From an uncultured Eggerthellaceae bacterium (GTDB lineage Bacteria; Actinomycetota; Coriobacteriia; Coriobacteriales; Eggerthellaceae): a stretch of 21,409 nt of DNA. The notes under the pieces are model-generated. The model did not search any database. It saw only the letters and a list, made by a program, of their open reading frames with translations, and was not told the origin of the DNA. Of this stretch, positions 1-7,489 are shown in pieces; position 1 is the stretch's first letter; every line of letters begins with the position of its first letter. The stretch is from the NCBI GenBank assembly GCA_910588435.1, contig CAJUPL010000029.1, positions 1-21,409 on the forward strand, in the 5' to 3' direction. Both the position numbers and the translations under genes were made by a program.

Positions 1-108
1 TTTGAACAGCATCCCTGCTGTTCAAAGTAGCGGCCTTGGCGCACTCACGTGCGCCGTTTCGAATGAAGCTTATGCCTTGCTCATGCGTGCTCCAGATCGC
101 CAATGGGC

Positions 109-277
109 GGCAAGGCACAAGTGCGGTGCCTTGCCCTACGTCCACCAGCAATTGATCCTCAGGTTGAATCCGCCCTCAACCTGGGACAGACGGTTCAGGT
201 TGACGTCGGGCACGCCATAAACCTGGGACCGACTCTTCTGGTTGACGTAGGGCACGCCACCGTTCTTGTGGCGTGCC
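109..277. repeat. Extra hairpins and a two-copy 40-bp direct repeat inside R1
   Basis: This part is absent from the other cassettes. It holds a perfect 10-bp hairpin (109-118 with 126-135), two imperfect direct copies of a 40-bp unit (178-217 and 220-259, period 42, both starting AACCTGGGAC and ending GGGCACGCCA), and a 9-bp stem GGCACGCCA/TGGCGTGCC (251-259 with 269-277). The second direct copy ends inside that stem. It looks like a local duplication of hairpin material. No coding potential is convincing. Confidence 0.75.
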
Positions 278-812
278 GCAACGTGGCAACTCGGACTGCT
301 GGCGGGCACACTTCTGTCCCAACCCCTTACCTGTGGGCGCTTCCATTGGAAGCGAAGCACTCCCTACTGGTGGGCGTCTCCATTGGAGACGCAGCATTGC
401 GCCAGCAATGCGTAACTTGCCCGACAGGGCAAGAACACCCGGATGCCAGCAACTGGTCAGGTAACCTAGCCTGGCGCAGAACACCAATCCGGGTGGCACG
501 GGCTTCAACCCTTATCCAGCTGCATTCCCATCCTCTAGAGGGAGATCTTGCAAGCCACCTTTCAGGGTTGCCACCCCTTGCTCCCAGATAGGTCATCTGC
601 GTCAGGCTAGGTAGCCTGACCTAGGTCTGTGTGCCGGGCGCCCTTGCCCTGTCGGGCAAGTTACGCTGTGCTCATCGCACAGCTGCGGCTGCAATGCAGC
701 CGCCCACAGGAAGAGGTTTTACCAGGAAAGGCGCACGTTAGTGCGCCAAGGCCGCTACATTCCGTATGAGCGTGAAAGCGAATGCGGGATGTTAAAGGCC
801 GCAGTAAATGGA

Positions 813-845
813 GCGGGCGCTCTTTGCCCGCGACACATTTTTAGA
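813..845 (+). terminator. Terminator-like hairpin at right end of R1
   Basis: A GCGGGC/GCCCGC stem (813-818 with 826-831) has loop GCTCTTT and is followed seven bases later by TTTTT. It is the variable outer hairpin of the cassette and would stop transcription leaving the cassette towards lysA. The distance from stem to T-run is longer than in a classical intrinsic terminator, so activity is uncertain. Confidence 0.45.
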
Positions 846-898
846 GCAGCAAGCGGAACGGCAGAAAGCAATCAGAGATCTGCTCTTTGCTTACGCTG

Positions 899-904
899 TA
901 TAAT
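899..904 (+). promoter_or_regulatory. Putative lysA -10 element
   Basis: A perfect TATAAT lies 37 bases upstream of the chosen lysA ATG, just beyond the right end of cassette R1. I see no good -35 hexamer at 16-18 bases. The position makes an mRNA leader of about 30 bases carrying the AGGAAAGGG ribosome binding site. Confidence 0.55.
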
Positions 905-941
905 CGGGAGCCTGATTCGCAAGATAGGAAAGGGATGGCGC

Positions 942-2297
942 ATGTCACTTCCAGCATCTGACAGGAACAAGCAGCCAGACAACAGGACGGCCATGGAGCT
1001 TGGTGCGGTCCTTCCAATGACCGCGGAGGTCAAGGGCGGCCACCTCTACATTGGTGGAGTTGACATGGTCGCGCTTGCTAAGAGCCAAGGTACTGCCCTC
1101 TACGTGTTCGATGAGGCGCACTTGAAGCATCGCATGCATGAGTACCTGAGCGCCTTTCGCGAACTGTATCCGAACTCTGACGTCATCTATGCAAGCAAGT
1201 CATTCCTTAACAAGGAAGTCGTTCGATTGGTGAACGCGCAAGGACTCTGCCTTGATGTGTCCGGTGGCGGTGAGCTTGCGTGCGCGCTGTCAGTGGGCTT
1301 TCCGGCTGAGCGCGTCTTCGTGCATGGCAACAACAAGACGCCGCTTGAGCTTCGTGAGGCCATGCAGGCAGGCGTTGGCCGCATCGTAGTGGACAGCTTC
1401 GATGAGCTTGATCGCGTCTCTGTCATAGCAGGTGAGCTTGGCATCACGCAGGACATCCTCATGCGCATCACCCCCGGTGTTGAGGCTGACACCCACGAGT
1501 ACATTCGCACCGGCTGCGAGGACTCCAAGTTCGGCTTCACCATGAAGGACAGCTTCGCGCTGCAAGCCATCGGCCGCGCGCTCAAGACTGAGAACGTGAA
1601 CCTTGCAGGCCTGCACTGCCACATAGGCAGTCAGATCTTCAAGCTGGACCCGTTCGCAGAGGCTGCGAACGTGATGGTGCAGCTGATGGACGATGTTCGC
1701 AAGGAATACGGCGTCACGCTGGGTGAGCTGGATCTGGGCGGCGGACTTGGAATAGCGTATCTGGCAGACGATGAACCGGCCAGCGTGGAGGAGTTCGCGA
1801 AGATGCTGACCAGCGCCGTGAAGGATGCTTGCAGCAAGTTCAGCTTCCCGGAGCCAAGGCTTCTGGTTGAGCCCGGCCGCTCCATCACCGCGAACGCGGG
1901 CGTCACGCTATATACGGTTGGCACCATCAAGGACCTGCCCGGCATTCGCAAGTTCGTGGCCATTGACGGCGGCATGTCGGACAACATTCGCACGGCGCTG
2001 TATCACGCGGATTATGAGCCGGTCATTGCGAACAAGGCCGACCAGCCGCGCACGGAGATCGTGACGCTTTGCGGCAAGCATTGCGAGAGCGGGGATGCGG
2101 TGGTGCTGGATATGCCGCTGCAGTCGGCTGAGGTTGGGGATGTGGCGTGCGTGTTCGGCACGGGTGCGTACAACCAGACCATGGCAAGCAACTACAACGG
2201 TCAGCCGAGGCCTGCCGTTGTGTTCGTGGAGGACGGCAATGCGCGCGTGGTCACTCGCCGGGAGACGTACGAGGACCTTTACCGCCGGGACGTGTAA
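942..2297 (+). CDS. lysA: Diaminopimelate decarboxylase
   Basis: Cytoplasmic PLP enzyme that decarboxylates meso-diaminopimelate to L-lysine, the last step of lysine synthesis. The 451-residue product has the fold-III (alanine racemase-like barrel) signatures in order: YASKSF with the PLP lysine at K86, HCHIGSQ (225-231), the glycine-rich GGGLG (266-270), EPGRS (310-314), CESGD with the catalytic cysteine from the partner subunit (381-385), and GAYNQTMASNYNGQPRP near the C-terminus with Y410. Length is somewhat above the usual 415-430, mostly at the N-terminus. I chose ATG 942 because AGGAAAGGG lies just upstream; an in-frame extension to 741 would translate cassette R1, and ATG 993 lacks a clear binding site. 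hom follows after 92 bases, so the two act in the aspartate pathway as neighbours. The function is secure. Confidence 0.96.
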   Translation: MSLPASDRNKQPDNRTAMELGAVLPMTAEVKGGHLYIGGVDMVALAKSQGTALYVFDEAHLKHRMHEYLSAFRELYPNSDVIYASKSFLNKEVVRLVNAQGLCLDVSGGGELACALSVGFPAERVFVHGNNKTPLELREAMQAGVGRIVVDSFDELDRVSVIAGELGITQDILMRITPGVEADTHEYIRTGCEDSKFGFTMKDSFALQAIGRALKTENVNLAGLHCHIGSQIFKLDPFAEAANVMVQLMDDVRKEYGVTLGELDLGGGLGIAYLADDEPASVEEFAKMLTSAVKDACSKFSFPEPRLLVEPGRSITANAGVTLYTVGTIKDLPGIRKFVAIDGGMSDNIRTALYHADYEPVIANKADQPRTEIVTLCGKHCESGDAVVLDMPLQSAEVGDVACVFGTGAYNQTMASNYNGQPRPAVVFVEDGNARVVTRRETYEDLYRRDV

Positions 2298-2344
2298 AGC
2301 GCAGAACATGCCATCAAGCCTGACGCTTTGGCAGGCTCCTGCCC

Positions 2345-2353
2345 TGATAGAAT
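2345..2353 (+). promoter_or_regulatory. Putative extended -10 upstream of hom
   Basis: TGATAGAAT fits the extended -10 form TG-N-TANAAT and lies 36 bases before the hom ATG, in the 92-base gap after lysA. No well-spaced -35 is seen. hom may therefore have its own promoter in addition to read-through from lysA. Confidence 0.4.
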
Positions 2354-2389
2354 CACATCACTGAAAGCGAACAACGCAAGGAGACGCAC

Positions 2390-3673
2390 ATGGCGGTCAA
2401 GATAGGTTTGGTAGGCACGGGCACTGTTGGCGGCGGCTGCATAGACATCCTGCAGAAGCACCGCGAGGGGTTCATCAAGCAACTGGGCGTGGATGCGCAG
2501 CTTGTGCGCGTGTGCTCGCTTGACTCCGCAGAGGCGGAGGCCCACGGCGTGGGACACCTGTTCACGAACGACTACCACGACATCATCAATGACCCAGATA
2601 TTGACATAGTGATAGAGCTGATCGGCGGCACTAGCATTGCGAAGAATGTAGTGCTGGAGGCGCTGGCAGCTGGCAAGAACGTGGTCACCGCGAACAAGGC
2701 CCTCATGGCAACGTACTGGGAAGAGGTCATGGCGGCTGCGGACGCTTCCGGCAAGGACCTCATGTTCGGCGCAAGCGTGGGCGGCGGCATCCCCATCATC
2801 GGGCCGCTGCGCCATTCGCTCATTGCCAATCAGATAGACTCTGTTGTTGGCATCGTGAACGGCACCACTAACTATATGCTCACGAAGATGGCCGAAGAGG
2901 ACATGAGCTATGAGGAGGCGCTGGCTGAGGCGCAGGCGAAGGGCTTCGCTGAGGCGAACCCGTCTGCGGACGTTGACGGCTATGACTCCGCTGCGAAGGT
3001 TGCCATCTTGGCGTCCATCGCCTTCGACAGCCTGGTCACCATTGAGGATGTTTACACCAAGGGCATCACGGACGTGACCACCACTGACCTTGAGGCTGCC
3101 GATGACATGGGCTATGTGGTGAAGCTCCTGGCCATAGCGCACAGGACTGACACTGGAATTGACGTGCGCGTGCACCCCACGATGATCCCGAAGGACCACC
3201 AGCTGGCCTCCGTGAACGGCGTGTTCAACGCCATCTACTGTGTGGGTGACTTCGTTGGTGAGACGATGTTCTTCGGTGAAGGCGCGGGTGCCGGAGCCGC
3301 GGCAAGCGCCGTCATGGGCGATGTGCTTGATATAGCCGAGCGCCTTGAGCAAGGCGTGCAGCCGAAGGAATCTCACCTGTGCACGGACAAGCTCCCCATT
3401 CGCAAGATAGAGACGCTGTCGATGAAGTATTACATCCGCTTCTCGGTGGCAGATCAGCCTGGCGTGCTTGCGAAGATGGCTGGGGCGTTCGCAGAGCATG
3501 ACGTCAGCATCTTCTCCACCATGCAGCGTGGGGGCAAGCAGGATGGCCATGTGGACGTGGTGTATGTCACTCACGTTGCGCTTGAGTCTGATGTGCGCGC
3601 GGCCATCGACCAGATTCGCGGCATGGACGGCCTCCTGTTCGGGGATCCGTCCGTCATCCGTGTTGAGGAGTAG
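2390..3673 (+). CDS. hom: Homoserine dehydrogenase with C-terminal ACT domain
   Basis: NAD(P)-dependent enzyme reducing aspartate semialdehyde to homoserine, the entry to threonine and methionine. The 427-residue protein starts with a Rossmann nucleotide-binding loop GTGTVGGG (9-16), then TANKALMA with K103, GASVGGGIPI (127-136), NGTTNYML (157-164) and the catalytic-region GYDSAAKVAIL with K203. The ACT domain (about 347-425, beginning YYIRFSVADQPGVLAKMAG) is the usual site of threonine feedback in Gram-positive Hom. Length matches the family. ATG 2390 has AAGGAG six bases upstream. It sits directly behind lysA, the other branch of the aspartate pathway; thrB and thrC are not in the window. 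A hairpin overlaps its stop codon. Confidence 0.96.
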   Translation: MAVKIGLVGTGTVGGGCIDILQKHREGFIKQLGVDAQLVRVCSLDSAEAEAHGVGHLFTNDYHDIINDPDIDIVIELIGGTSIAKNVVLEALAAGKNVVTANKALMATYWEEVMAAADASGKDLMFGASVGGGIPIIGPLRHSLIANQIDSVVGIVNGTTNYMLTKMAEEDMSYEEALAEAQAKGFAEANPSADVDGYDSAAKVAILASIAFDSLVTIEDVYTKGITDVTTTDLEAADDMGYVVKLLAIAHRTDTGIDVRVHPTMIPKDHQLASVNGVFNAIYCVGDFVGETMFFGEGAGAGAAASAVMGDVLDIAERLEQGVQPKESHLCTDKLPIRKIETLSMKYYIRFSVADQPGVLAKMAGAFAEHDVSIFSTMQRGGKQDGHVDVVYVTHVALESDVRAAIDQIRGMDGLLFGDPSVIRVEE

Positions 3674-3693
3674 ATAGCCTGCGAACGCTATCT
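3672..3693 (+). terminator. Hairpin overlapping the hom stop codon
   Basis: AGATAGC (3672-3678) pairs perfectly with GCTATCT (3687-3693) around loop CTGCGAAC; the first arm begins inside the TAG stop. No T-run follows, so it may be a 3' end stabiliser or a weak terminator. Confidence 0.4.
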
Positions 3694-3701
3694 GCTCGCC
3701 C

Positions 3702-3782
3702 GCGATGGCCGGCACCCTCGCTAGGCCTCAGGCTGGCGGGTTGGTGTGATGGTGTATATCACACCAACCCTTGCCTTCAGAA
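3702..3782. repeat. Small repeat B1 with a 13-bp perfect hairpin
   Basis: This 81-bp element matches B2 at 21324-21409 in its left flank (GCGATGGCCGGCACCC then TCGCTAGGC, ending CTGGC) and in its right end (TTCAGAA here, CTCAGAA there). Between them is a hairpin whose arms are unrelated in the two copies: here GGGTTGGTGTGAT (3738-3750) pairs with ATCACACCAACCC (3758-3770) over 13 bp, around loop GGTGTAT. It lies between hom and cassette R2 and may act as the hom terminator, although only TT follows the stem. Confidence 0.8.
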
Positions 3783-3952
3783 ACGCTCGGGTACCAGCCA
3801 TCGCATGCTTCGCCACCAGTGAGTAGGGGAGGCATCGCCGTTTTCGTCGGGACCCCTGACGGGACCCCTCCGAAAACTCGGCGGCTCAAGGCTGAACCTG
3901 ATGGCTGTCACCTGCCAAACTTGCCCGATCCTTCGGCCTCGCTCCGCTCGGT
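3783..3952. other. Gene-free stretch between B1 and cassette R2
   Basis: I see no gene here. It holds a GTTTTCG/CGAAAAC stem (3840-3846 with 3871-3877) enclosing two direct copies of CGGGACCCCT (3848-3857 and 3860-3869), and a GC-rich run leading to the R2 end. It may be decayed repeat material. Confidence 0.5.
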
Positions 3953-4378
3953 CCGGCTTACGCGGCTAACGCCGCGCTTCATTCATAGCGGCCTTTAACA
4001 TGGCTGCTCGTTTCACTCGCATCCATGTAGCGGCCTTGGTGGCCTCCCGGCCACCTATACAGCACTGAGAGATTCCCTGTGGGCGCTGCCATTGGAGACG
4101 CAGCAACTCCCCCTTCCTGTGGGCGCTTGCATCGCAAGCGCAGCATTGCGCCAGCAATGCGTAACTTGCCCGACAGGGCAAGAGCAGCCGGCACACAGAC
4201 CTAGGTCAGGCAAGCTGGCCTAGCGCAGATGACCTATCTGGGAAGGTGGGGCAGAACCCCTTCAGGGGTGGCTCATGGGATCTTCAGTTTGGAGGCTATC
4301 TGCGCCAGGCCATATTGCCTGACCAGTTGCTGGCATCCGGGTGTTCGCGGACTGGCGTCCGCGTTACGTTGCACTGGC

Positions 4379-4517
4379 GTGCAACTGCGGCTGCGATGCA
4401 GCCGCCCACTACTAGGGGGGGGAGTGCAACTGCGGCTGCAATGCAGCCGCCCACTACTAGGGGGAGTGCAACTGCGGCTGCGATGCAGCCGCATACTGCA
4501 GAGGGGGAGTGCAGCCG
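4379..4517. repeat. Tandem triplication of one hairpin slot in R2
   Basis: A unit of 42-45 bp starts at 4379, 4424 and 4466, with a partial fourth copy at 4509. Each begins GTGCAACTGCGGCTGC and contains the GCGGCTGC/GCAGCCGC hairpin followed, in the first two copies, by CCACTACTAGGGGG. The hairpin loop centre alternates GAT, AAT, GAT. Other cassettes have one or two copies of this slot, so the number is variable. Confidence 0.85.
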
Positions 4518-4636
4518 TCCGCAGGATGCATTGAAATGGTCTCGCCCTGAAAGGCGCGCGTGAGCGCGCCAAGGCCGCTACATTCCGCATGAGCGCGAAA
4601 GCGAATGCGGGATGTTAAAGGCCGCTTTGAATGAAG

Positions 4637-4677
4637 CAGGATGAGCGCACTCTGTGCGCACATCCTGTAAGCTTTTT
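4637..4677 (+). terminator. Terminator-like hairpin at right end of R2
   Basis: CAGGATGAGCGCAC (4637-4650) pairs with GTGCGCACATCCTG (4654-4667) with one mismatch in 14 and loop TCT. TTTTT begins six bases later. It would stop transcription leaving the cassette on the plus strand. It shares no stem sequence with the equivalent hairpins of the other cassettes. Confidence 0.55.
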
Positions 4678-4760
4678 GGGGCATGGGCAGGAAGAGTGCA
4701 GCAGGTCAAGCCATGCAGCAAGAGGGATTGAAAGAGATCCAGGTCAGGAGAAGGCAGTGA

Positions 4761-4864
4761 GAAGCCGTGGGGAGCCCCAGATTGCTGTGAAAGCGCGCCT
4801 GAGTTGGCTTCGTCCAACGAAGAAGAAGCGCTTGGAGCAGCAAGATGGGGCTCCCCACGGCTTC
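4761..4864. ncRNA. Candidate 104-nt long-stem RNA or structured leader
   Basis: A perfect 19-bp pair (4761-4779 with 4846-4864, arms starting GAAGCCGTGG and ending CACGGCTTC) closes a nested hairpin. Inside, further stems are possible: TTGCTG with CAGCAA, AAGCGC with GCGCTT, and a terminal GTTGG/CCAAC around CTTCGT. This is a far stronger stem than expected by chance and is not part of the cassette pattern. Strand is undetermined. I see no match to SRP, 6S, tmRNA or tRNA. Transcription is inferred, not shown. Confidence 0.5.
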
Positions 4865-4872
4865 GCAACAAA

Positions 4873-4906
4873 AAAGCGCCAGGTGGAGGAGGAGTCCTGG
4901 CGCTTT
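4873..4906 (-). terminator. Strong terminator-like stem, best on the minus strand
   Basis: AAAGCGCCAGG (4873-4883) pairs with CCTGGCGCTTT (4896-4906) over 11 bp. On the minus strand it ends in six T. The loop carries GGAGGAGGAG on the plus strand. No annotated gene reads into it on the minus strand, so either an unseen minus-strand transcript starts between here and the response regulator, or it serves the 104-nt structure on the plus strand. Confidence 0.6.
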
Positions 4907-5188
4907 CGCAATATCTGGGTGAGGGGTTGGGCTCTTCGTCAGCTGGTCAGGCTGGCTGGTGGTTGTTAAGATTCACCCGGATTCAGTTATCAAACTGCGT
5001 GACACAAAACGCTTCATCCTCTGATGTGCTTCGCGTCACGCTAGTGCTGGGAAACACTGTCATGCAATATACGCTGCATTCCTTAAAACAACCTGTAACA
5101 GGGTTTGTGTTTTCAGGTTGGTTTAAGGTTCGCCATTGGGGCGCACATGGCGCGCTGGCGTAGAATGTCAGAAACCAAGGAGGTTCCC
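4907..5188. other. Regulatory gap upstream of the two-component genes
   Basis: I see no gene. Near the end is CCTGTAACAGG (a short palindrome, around 5092-5102) and a TAGAAT at 5161-5166 that may be the -10 of the response regulator. A TTGGGG at 5136-5141 is 19 bases upstream of it, a poor -35. The composition is more AT-rich than the flanking cassette. Confidence 0.4.
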
Positions 5189-5866
5189 ATGCACGTTCTG
5201 CTCGCTGAAGATGATGAGCGCCTGGCCGAGGCGCTGAAGAAGATCCTGGAAGACAACGGGTATGAGATAGACCACGTGGAAGACGGCCAAGCGGCGCTGG
5301 AGTACGCAACGGCGGTGGCGGCGCAGCCGTACGACGTGATCGTCATGGACGTCATGATGCCGAAGATGGACGGGTTCGAAGCCACGCGCCAGATCCGCCG
5401 CGCAAGCGTGTCAACGCCCATCATCCTGCTCACAGCGCGCGACGCCGTGGGGGACAAGATCACCGGCCTTGACGCGGGCGCGGATGATTACATGACGAAG
5501 CCCTTCTCCCCGGCGGAGCTCATGGCGCACCTTCGCGCGCTGACCAGGCGGCAGGGCGAGGTCCAGTTCGAAAGCCTGAAAGTGGGTGATCTCACGCTGG
5601 GCCTTGAGGACTACGAGCTCACGTGCGGGGACAAATCCATCCAGCTCTCCTTCAAGGAGTTCTCCATCATGAAGATCCTCATGTCTTCAGCTGGTACCAT
5701 CATCTCGAAGGAGACGCTGATCCAGAAGGCATGGGGCGTCAGCTCAAGCGCGGGCGACAACAACGTGGAAGCCTACATCTCGTTCCTGCGCAAGAAGCTG
5801 AAGCACCTTGGAAGCTCTTGCAGCATAGAGACCGTCCGCCGCGCAGGGTATAGGTTCGTAGGGTAG
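5189..5866 (+). CDS. OmpR/PhoB-family response regulator
   Basis: Two-component transcription regulator of 225 residues. The receiver domain (1-118) shows the acidic pair in AEDDE (D8, D9), the phospho-acceptor D54 in VMDVMMPKMDG, the switch threonine T82 and the conserved K104 in TKPF. The C-terminal winged-helix domain (about 130-225) has the family features LSFKEFSIM and NNVEAYISFLRKKL, ending RRAGYRFVG. The start at 5189 is set by AAGGAGG five bases upstream; upstream in-frame starts would lie within the promoter region. The kinase gene begins nine bases after the stop, so the two form an operon and the kinase is the expected partner. The target genes cannot be told from sequence; mscL directly downstream is one candidate. 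Confidence 0.95.
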   Translation: MHVLLAEDDERLAEALKKILEDNGYEIDHVEDGQAALEYATAVAAQPYDVIVMDVMMPKMDGFEATRQIRRASVSTPIILLTARDAVGDKITGLDAGADDYMTKPFSPAELMAHLRALTRRQGEVQFESLKVGDLTLGLEDYELTCGDKSIQLSFKEFSIMKILMSSAGTIISKETLIQKAWGVSSSAGDNNVEAYISFLRKKLKHLGSSCSIETVRRAGYRFVG

Positions 5867-5875
5867 AGGCTGCAA

Positions 5876-7450
5876 GTGGATCAGTCCTTGATCAGGCGGC
5901 TGCGCGTCAAGTTCGTGGCCATCAACATGGCACTCGCATTCCTGGTGCTCTTGCTCACATTCGGCGGGGTGTGCGTTGTGAATCACGCGCACGCAGTATC
6001 AGAGATCACGGAGCATCTGACATACGTGCTCACGCGCACGTCGTCCATGATGCAGAGCAAGTCCGCGCAGGTACAGGACGTGCAGCCCCTTGAGAAGCCG
6101 GAGGAAGAGCGCTCCATCCAGGAGCTGCAGCTCTCTGGCGCAATATCCTCCGTGATGCAGTCAGCCGCGTCGAACGGGCCTGCAAGCAGCGTTGATGATG
6201 GCAACAGCGCAGATGCGCAGGGGGAGGCGTCATTGCAAGACGCTGACGAGCCGGACGCGTTCGCAAGCGATGCTGTGGCAACCGCTGAGGTGATCCCGCA
6301 GGCAAGCGTGGAGAGCACGGGTGCCAATGGCGCTGCGGCAGGTGGCGTGGCCGGTAGCATGGCGCCCATCGTCATCGGCAGCACGGAGAACACCTCTGCC
6401 GCGCTGACCGCCGTGTTCAAGGTTGAGCGCAACGGGATCTACACCACCATCCCTGCCTACACCACGGCCATGCTGCCGGAGAGCATCCTCCTGCGCGCCG
6501 ACGCGGCCGTGATAGAGAGCCCGGATTCCGAGGGCTACCTGCCGGAGTTCGACCTCATGTACCAGAAGCTGGCCACAACGGGCGGCTGGTACGTGGCTTA
6601 CGCGGACGCATCCAGCACGCACGAGTGGCAAACGCTTGCCATCCTGCTCACGCTGATCGGGCTGATCGCGCTGGTGGGGTTCTTCCTGATCAACATCGGC
6701 TTCTCAAGCTGGGCGCTTCGCCCGGTTGCCGTCAGCCTCCGCCAGCAGCAGCAGTTCACGGCGGACGCATCCCATGAGCTGAAGACGCCGCTCACGGTGA
6801 TCCTTGCGAACTTGTCAATCTTGAGATCACACCCGGACTCAACGGTAGCCGAGCAGATGCAGTGGGTTGAGAGCTCTGAGCGCGAGGCGGACCGCATGCA
6901 GCTCCTTGTGAACGACATGCTGAGCCTAGCGCGGCCGAAGGCGTCCGGCAAGCAGGCTGCAGTTCAGCAAGCTGAGCCGGTTGACTTCTCTGACCTGGTG
7001 GAAGGCGAGGTGCTCCAGTTCGAGTCAGTGGCATTCGAACGCGGGATCCTGCTTGATAGCAGCATCCAGAAAGGCGTCATGGTCATGGGCGATCCAGAGA
7101 AGCTCGGGCGCATGGCGTCAACGCTCATCGATAACGCTTGCAAGTACGTTGAGGACAACGGGCTTGTGGACGTCAGGCTTGACGTGATCGCGAAGGGGGC
7201 TTTGGGGGATAGCGTTGCCCGCCTTCGCGTGCACAACACTGGCGAGGCCATACCGCCTGACCAGCTGGAGCACCTGTTCGACAGGTTCTACCGGGCAGAC
7301 AAGGCGCGCACTGGAGGCAAGGGCGGCTACGGTTTAGGGCTTGCCATCGGGCGGCAGATCGCACGAGAAGCCAACGGGGACATTACGGTTGAGTCCTCCA
7401 AGAGCGCGGGCACCACGTTCACTGTCACACTTCCGCTATCGGAAGCTTGA
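5876..7450 (+). CDS. Membrane sensor histidine kinase
   Basis: Partner kinase of the upstream regulator, 524 residues, starting at GTG 5876 with AGAGG six bases before it. TM1 is about 14-36 and TM2 about 251-273, giving an outside sensor region of about 215 residues. The part at 60-160 is rich in Ala, Ser, Asp and Glu and looks disordered. After TM2 the H-box SHELKTPLTVI has the phosphorylated H300; the N-box LIDNACKY has N420; G1 is HNTGEAIP (453-460), the F-box DRFYRAD and the G2 box GGYGLGLAIG follow. The linker from TM2 to the H-box is short, so a full HAMP domain is not obvious. The signal is unknown. mscL follows after 39 bases and may be co-transcribed. Confidence 0.93.
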   Translation: MDQSLIRRLRVKFVAINMALAFLVLLLTFGGVCVVNHAHAVSEITEHLTYVLTRTSSMMQSKSAQVQDVQPLEKPEEERSIQELQLSGAISSVMQSAASNGPASSVDDGNSADAQGEASLQDADEPDAFASDAVATAEVIPQASVESTGANGAAAGGVAGSMAPIVIGSTENTSAALTAVFKVERNGIYTTIPAYTTAMLPESILLRADAAVIESPDSEGYLPEFDLMYQKLATTGGWYVAYADASSTHEWQTLAILLTLIGLIALVGFFLINIGFSSWALRPVAVSLRQQQQFTADASHELKTPLTVILANLSILRSHPDSTVAEQMQWVESSEREADRMQLLVNDMLSLARPKASGKQAAVQQAEPVDFSDLVEGEVLQFESVAFERGILLDSSIQKGVMVMGDPEKLGRMASTLIDNACKYVEDNGLVDVRLDVIAKGALGDSVARLRVHNTGEAIPPDQLEHLFDRFYRADKARTGGKGGYGLGLAIGRQIAREANGDITVESSKSAGTTFTVTLPLSEA

Positions 7451-7489
7451 GTGGCGCCTGTTCGGTGCCAAGCGTGATGGGAGGCATCG

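Larger units (their letters stand above)
1..854. repeat. Cassette R1: multi-hairpin intergenic repeat, left end cut by window
   Basis: This stretch has no credible gene and is built from hairpins. Left arm: an 11-bp stem at 1-26 (TTTGAACAGCA arm), linker GTAGCGGCCTTGG (27-39), GGCGCAC/GTGCGCC stem (38-55), GCGTCTCC/GGAGACGC (374-392), GCATTGC/GCAATGC (394-411), CTTGCCC/GGGCAAG (416-433), then CACCCGGAT (436-444), which can pair with ATCCGGGTG (487-495). Right arm, in reverse order: CAGGCTA/TAGCCTG (603-618), CTTGCCC/GGGCAAG (643-660), GCTGTGC/GCACAGC (665-683), GCGGCTGC/GCAGCCGC (685-703), GGCGCAC/GTGCGCC (730-747), linker CCAAGGCCGCTAC, a hairpin at 758-791, linker GTTAAAGGCC, and a terminal stem GCGGGC/GCCCGC (813-831) followed by TTTTT and the end motif GCAGCAAG. 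Compared with other copies it carries about 275 extra bases (56-330) between two slots. Repeat status is clear from the sequence; function is unknown. Confidence 0.9.
3953..4740. repeat. Cassette R2: full-length multi-hairpin intergenic repeat
   Basis: R2 is the most complete copy, with both ends present. Left arm: CGCGGC/GCCGCG outer hairpin (3961-3976), linker GCTTCATTCATAGCGG then CCTTTAAC, a variable hairpin, GTAGCGGCCTTGG, GGTGGCC/GGCCACC, GCGCTTGC/GCAAGCGC (4123-4141), GCATTGC/GCAATGC (4143-4160), CTTGCCC/GGGCAAG (4165-4182). Centre: CAGAT/ATCTG and an ACCCC/GGGGT hairpin near 4256-4269. Right arm, inverted: CGCGGAC/GTCCGCG (4346-4363), GTTGCAC/GTGCAAC (4368-4385), three GCGGCTGC/GCAGCCGC stems, GGCGCGC/GCGCGCC, CCAAGGCCGCTAC, GTTAAAGGCC and an outer hairpin at 4637-4667. 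By the asymmetry of its centre it is inserted in the opposite orientation to R3 and R4. A further 35 bases after the end (around 4690-4730) resemble the right flank of R4. Confidence 0.92.

Noticed and set aside
103..591. Long open frames in R1 on both strands
   Set aside because: They cross hairpins and direct repeats, have biased low-complexity products and no start signals; typical of GC-rich repeat DNA.
374..703. CRISPR array
   Set aside because: The repeats are palindromes in inverted order with no constant-length spacers and no cas genes.
780..941. Lysine riboswitch or other leader upstream of lysA
   Set aside because: The sequence is the end of cassette R1 followed by a short promoter region; no known riboswitch core is visible.
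741..941. N-terminal extension of lysA to 741
   Set aside because: It would translate the right arm of cassette R1 and has no ribosome binding site, whereas ATG 942 has one.
3977..4030. Resemblance to integron attC sites (variable hairpin flanked by CTTTAAC and GTAGCGG; GTTAAAG on the other strand)
   Set aside because: The attC core needs a purine before YYYAAC; here it is C. There is no integrase and no cassette gene, and the hairpins occur in ordered series.
4229..4534. Open frames of about 100 codons inside R2, R3 and R4 with similar peptides (for example containing SCWHPGVRGLASALRC)
   Set aside because: They arise because the repeats themselves are similar and stop-free in that frame. 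The frames run through palindromes, have no ribosome binding site and are broken in R1, R5 and R6. Their orientation relative to the genes differs between copies.
3953..4740. Insertion sequence or group II intron
   Set aside because: No transposase, reverse transcriptase or remnant is found, and I see no convincing target-site duplication next to the end motifs.
4690..4870. SRP RNA or another housekeeping RNA
   Set aside because: CAGGTCAGGAGAAGGCAG resembles part of the SRP RNA motif by chance, but the GGAAG loop and the conserved apical structure are absent.
4907..5000. tRNA gene
   Set aside because: No cloverleaf with a GTTCRA-type T arm could be drawn, and no CCA end is present.
5105..5188. 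N-terminal extension of the response regulator
   Set aside because: It lies in the promoter region; AAGGAGG five bases before ATG 5189 and the receiver-domain start decide for the shorter form.
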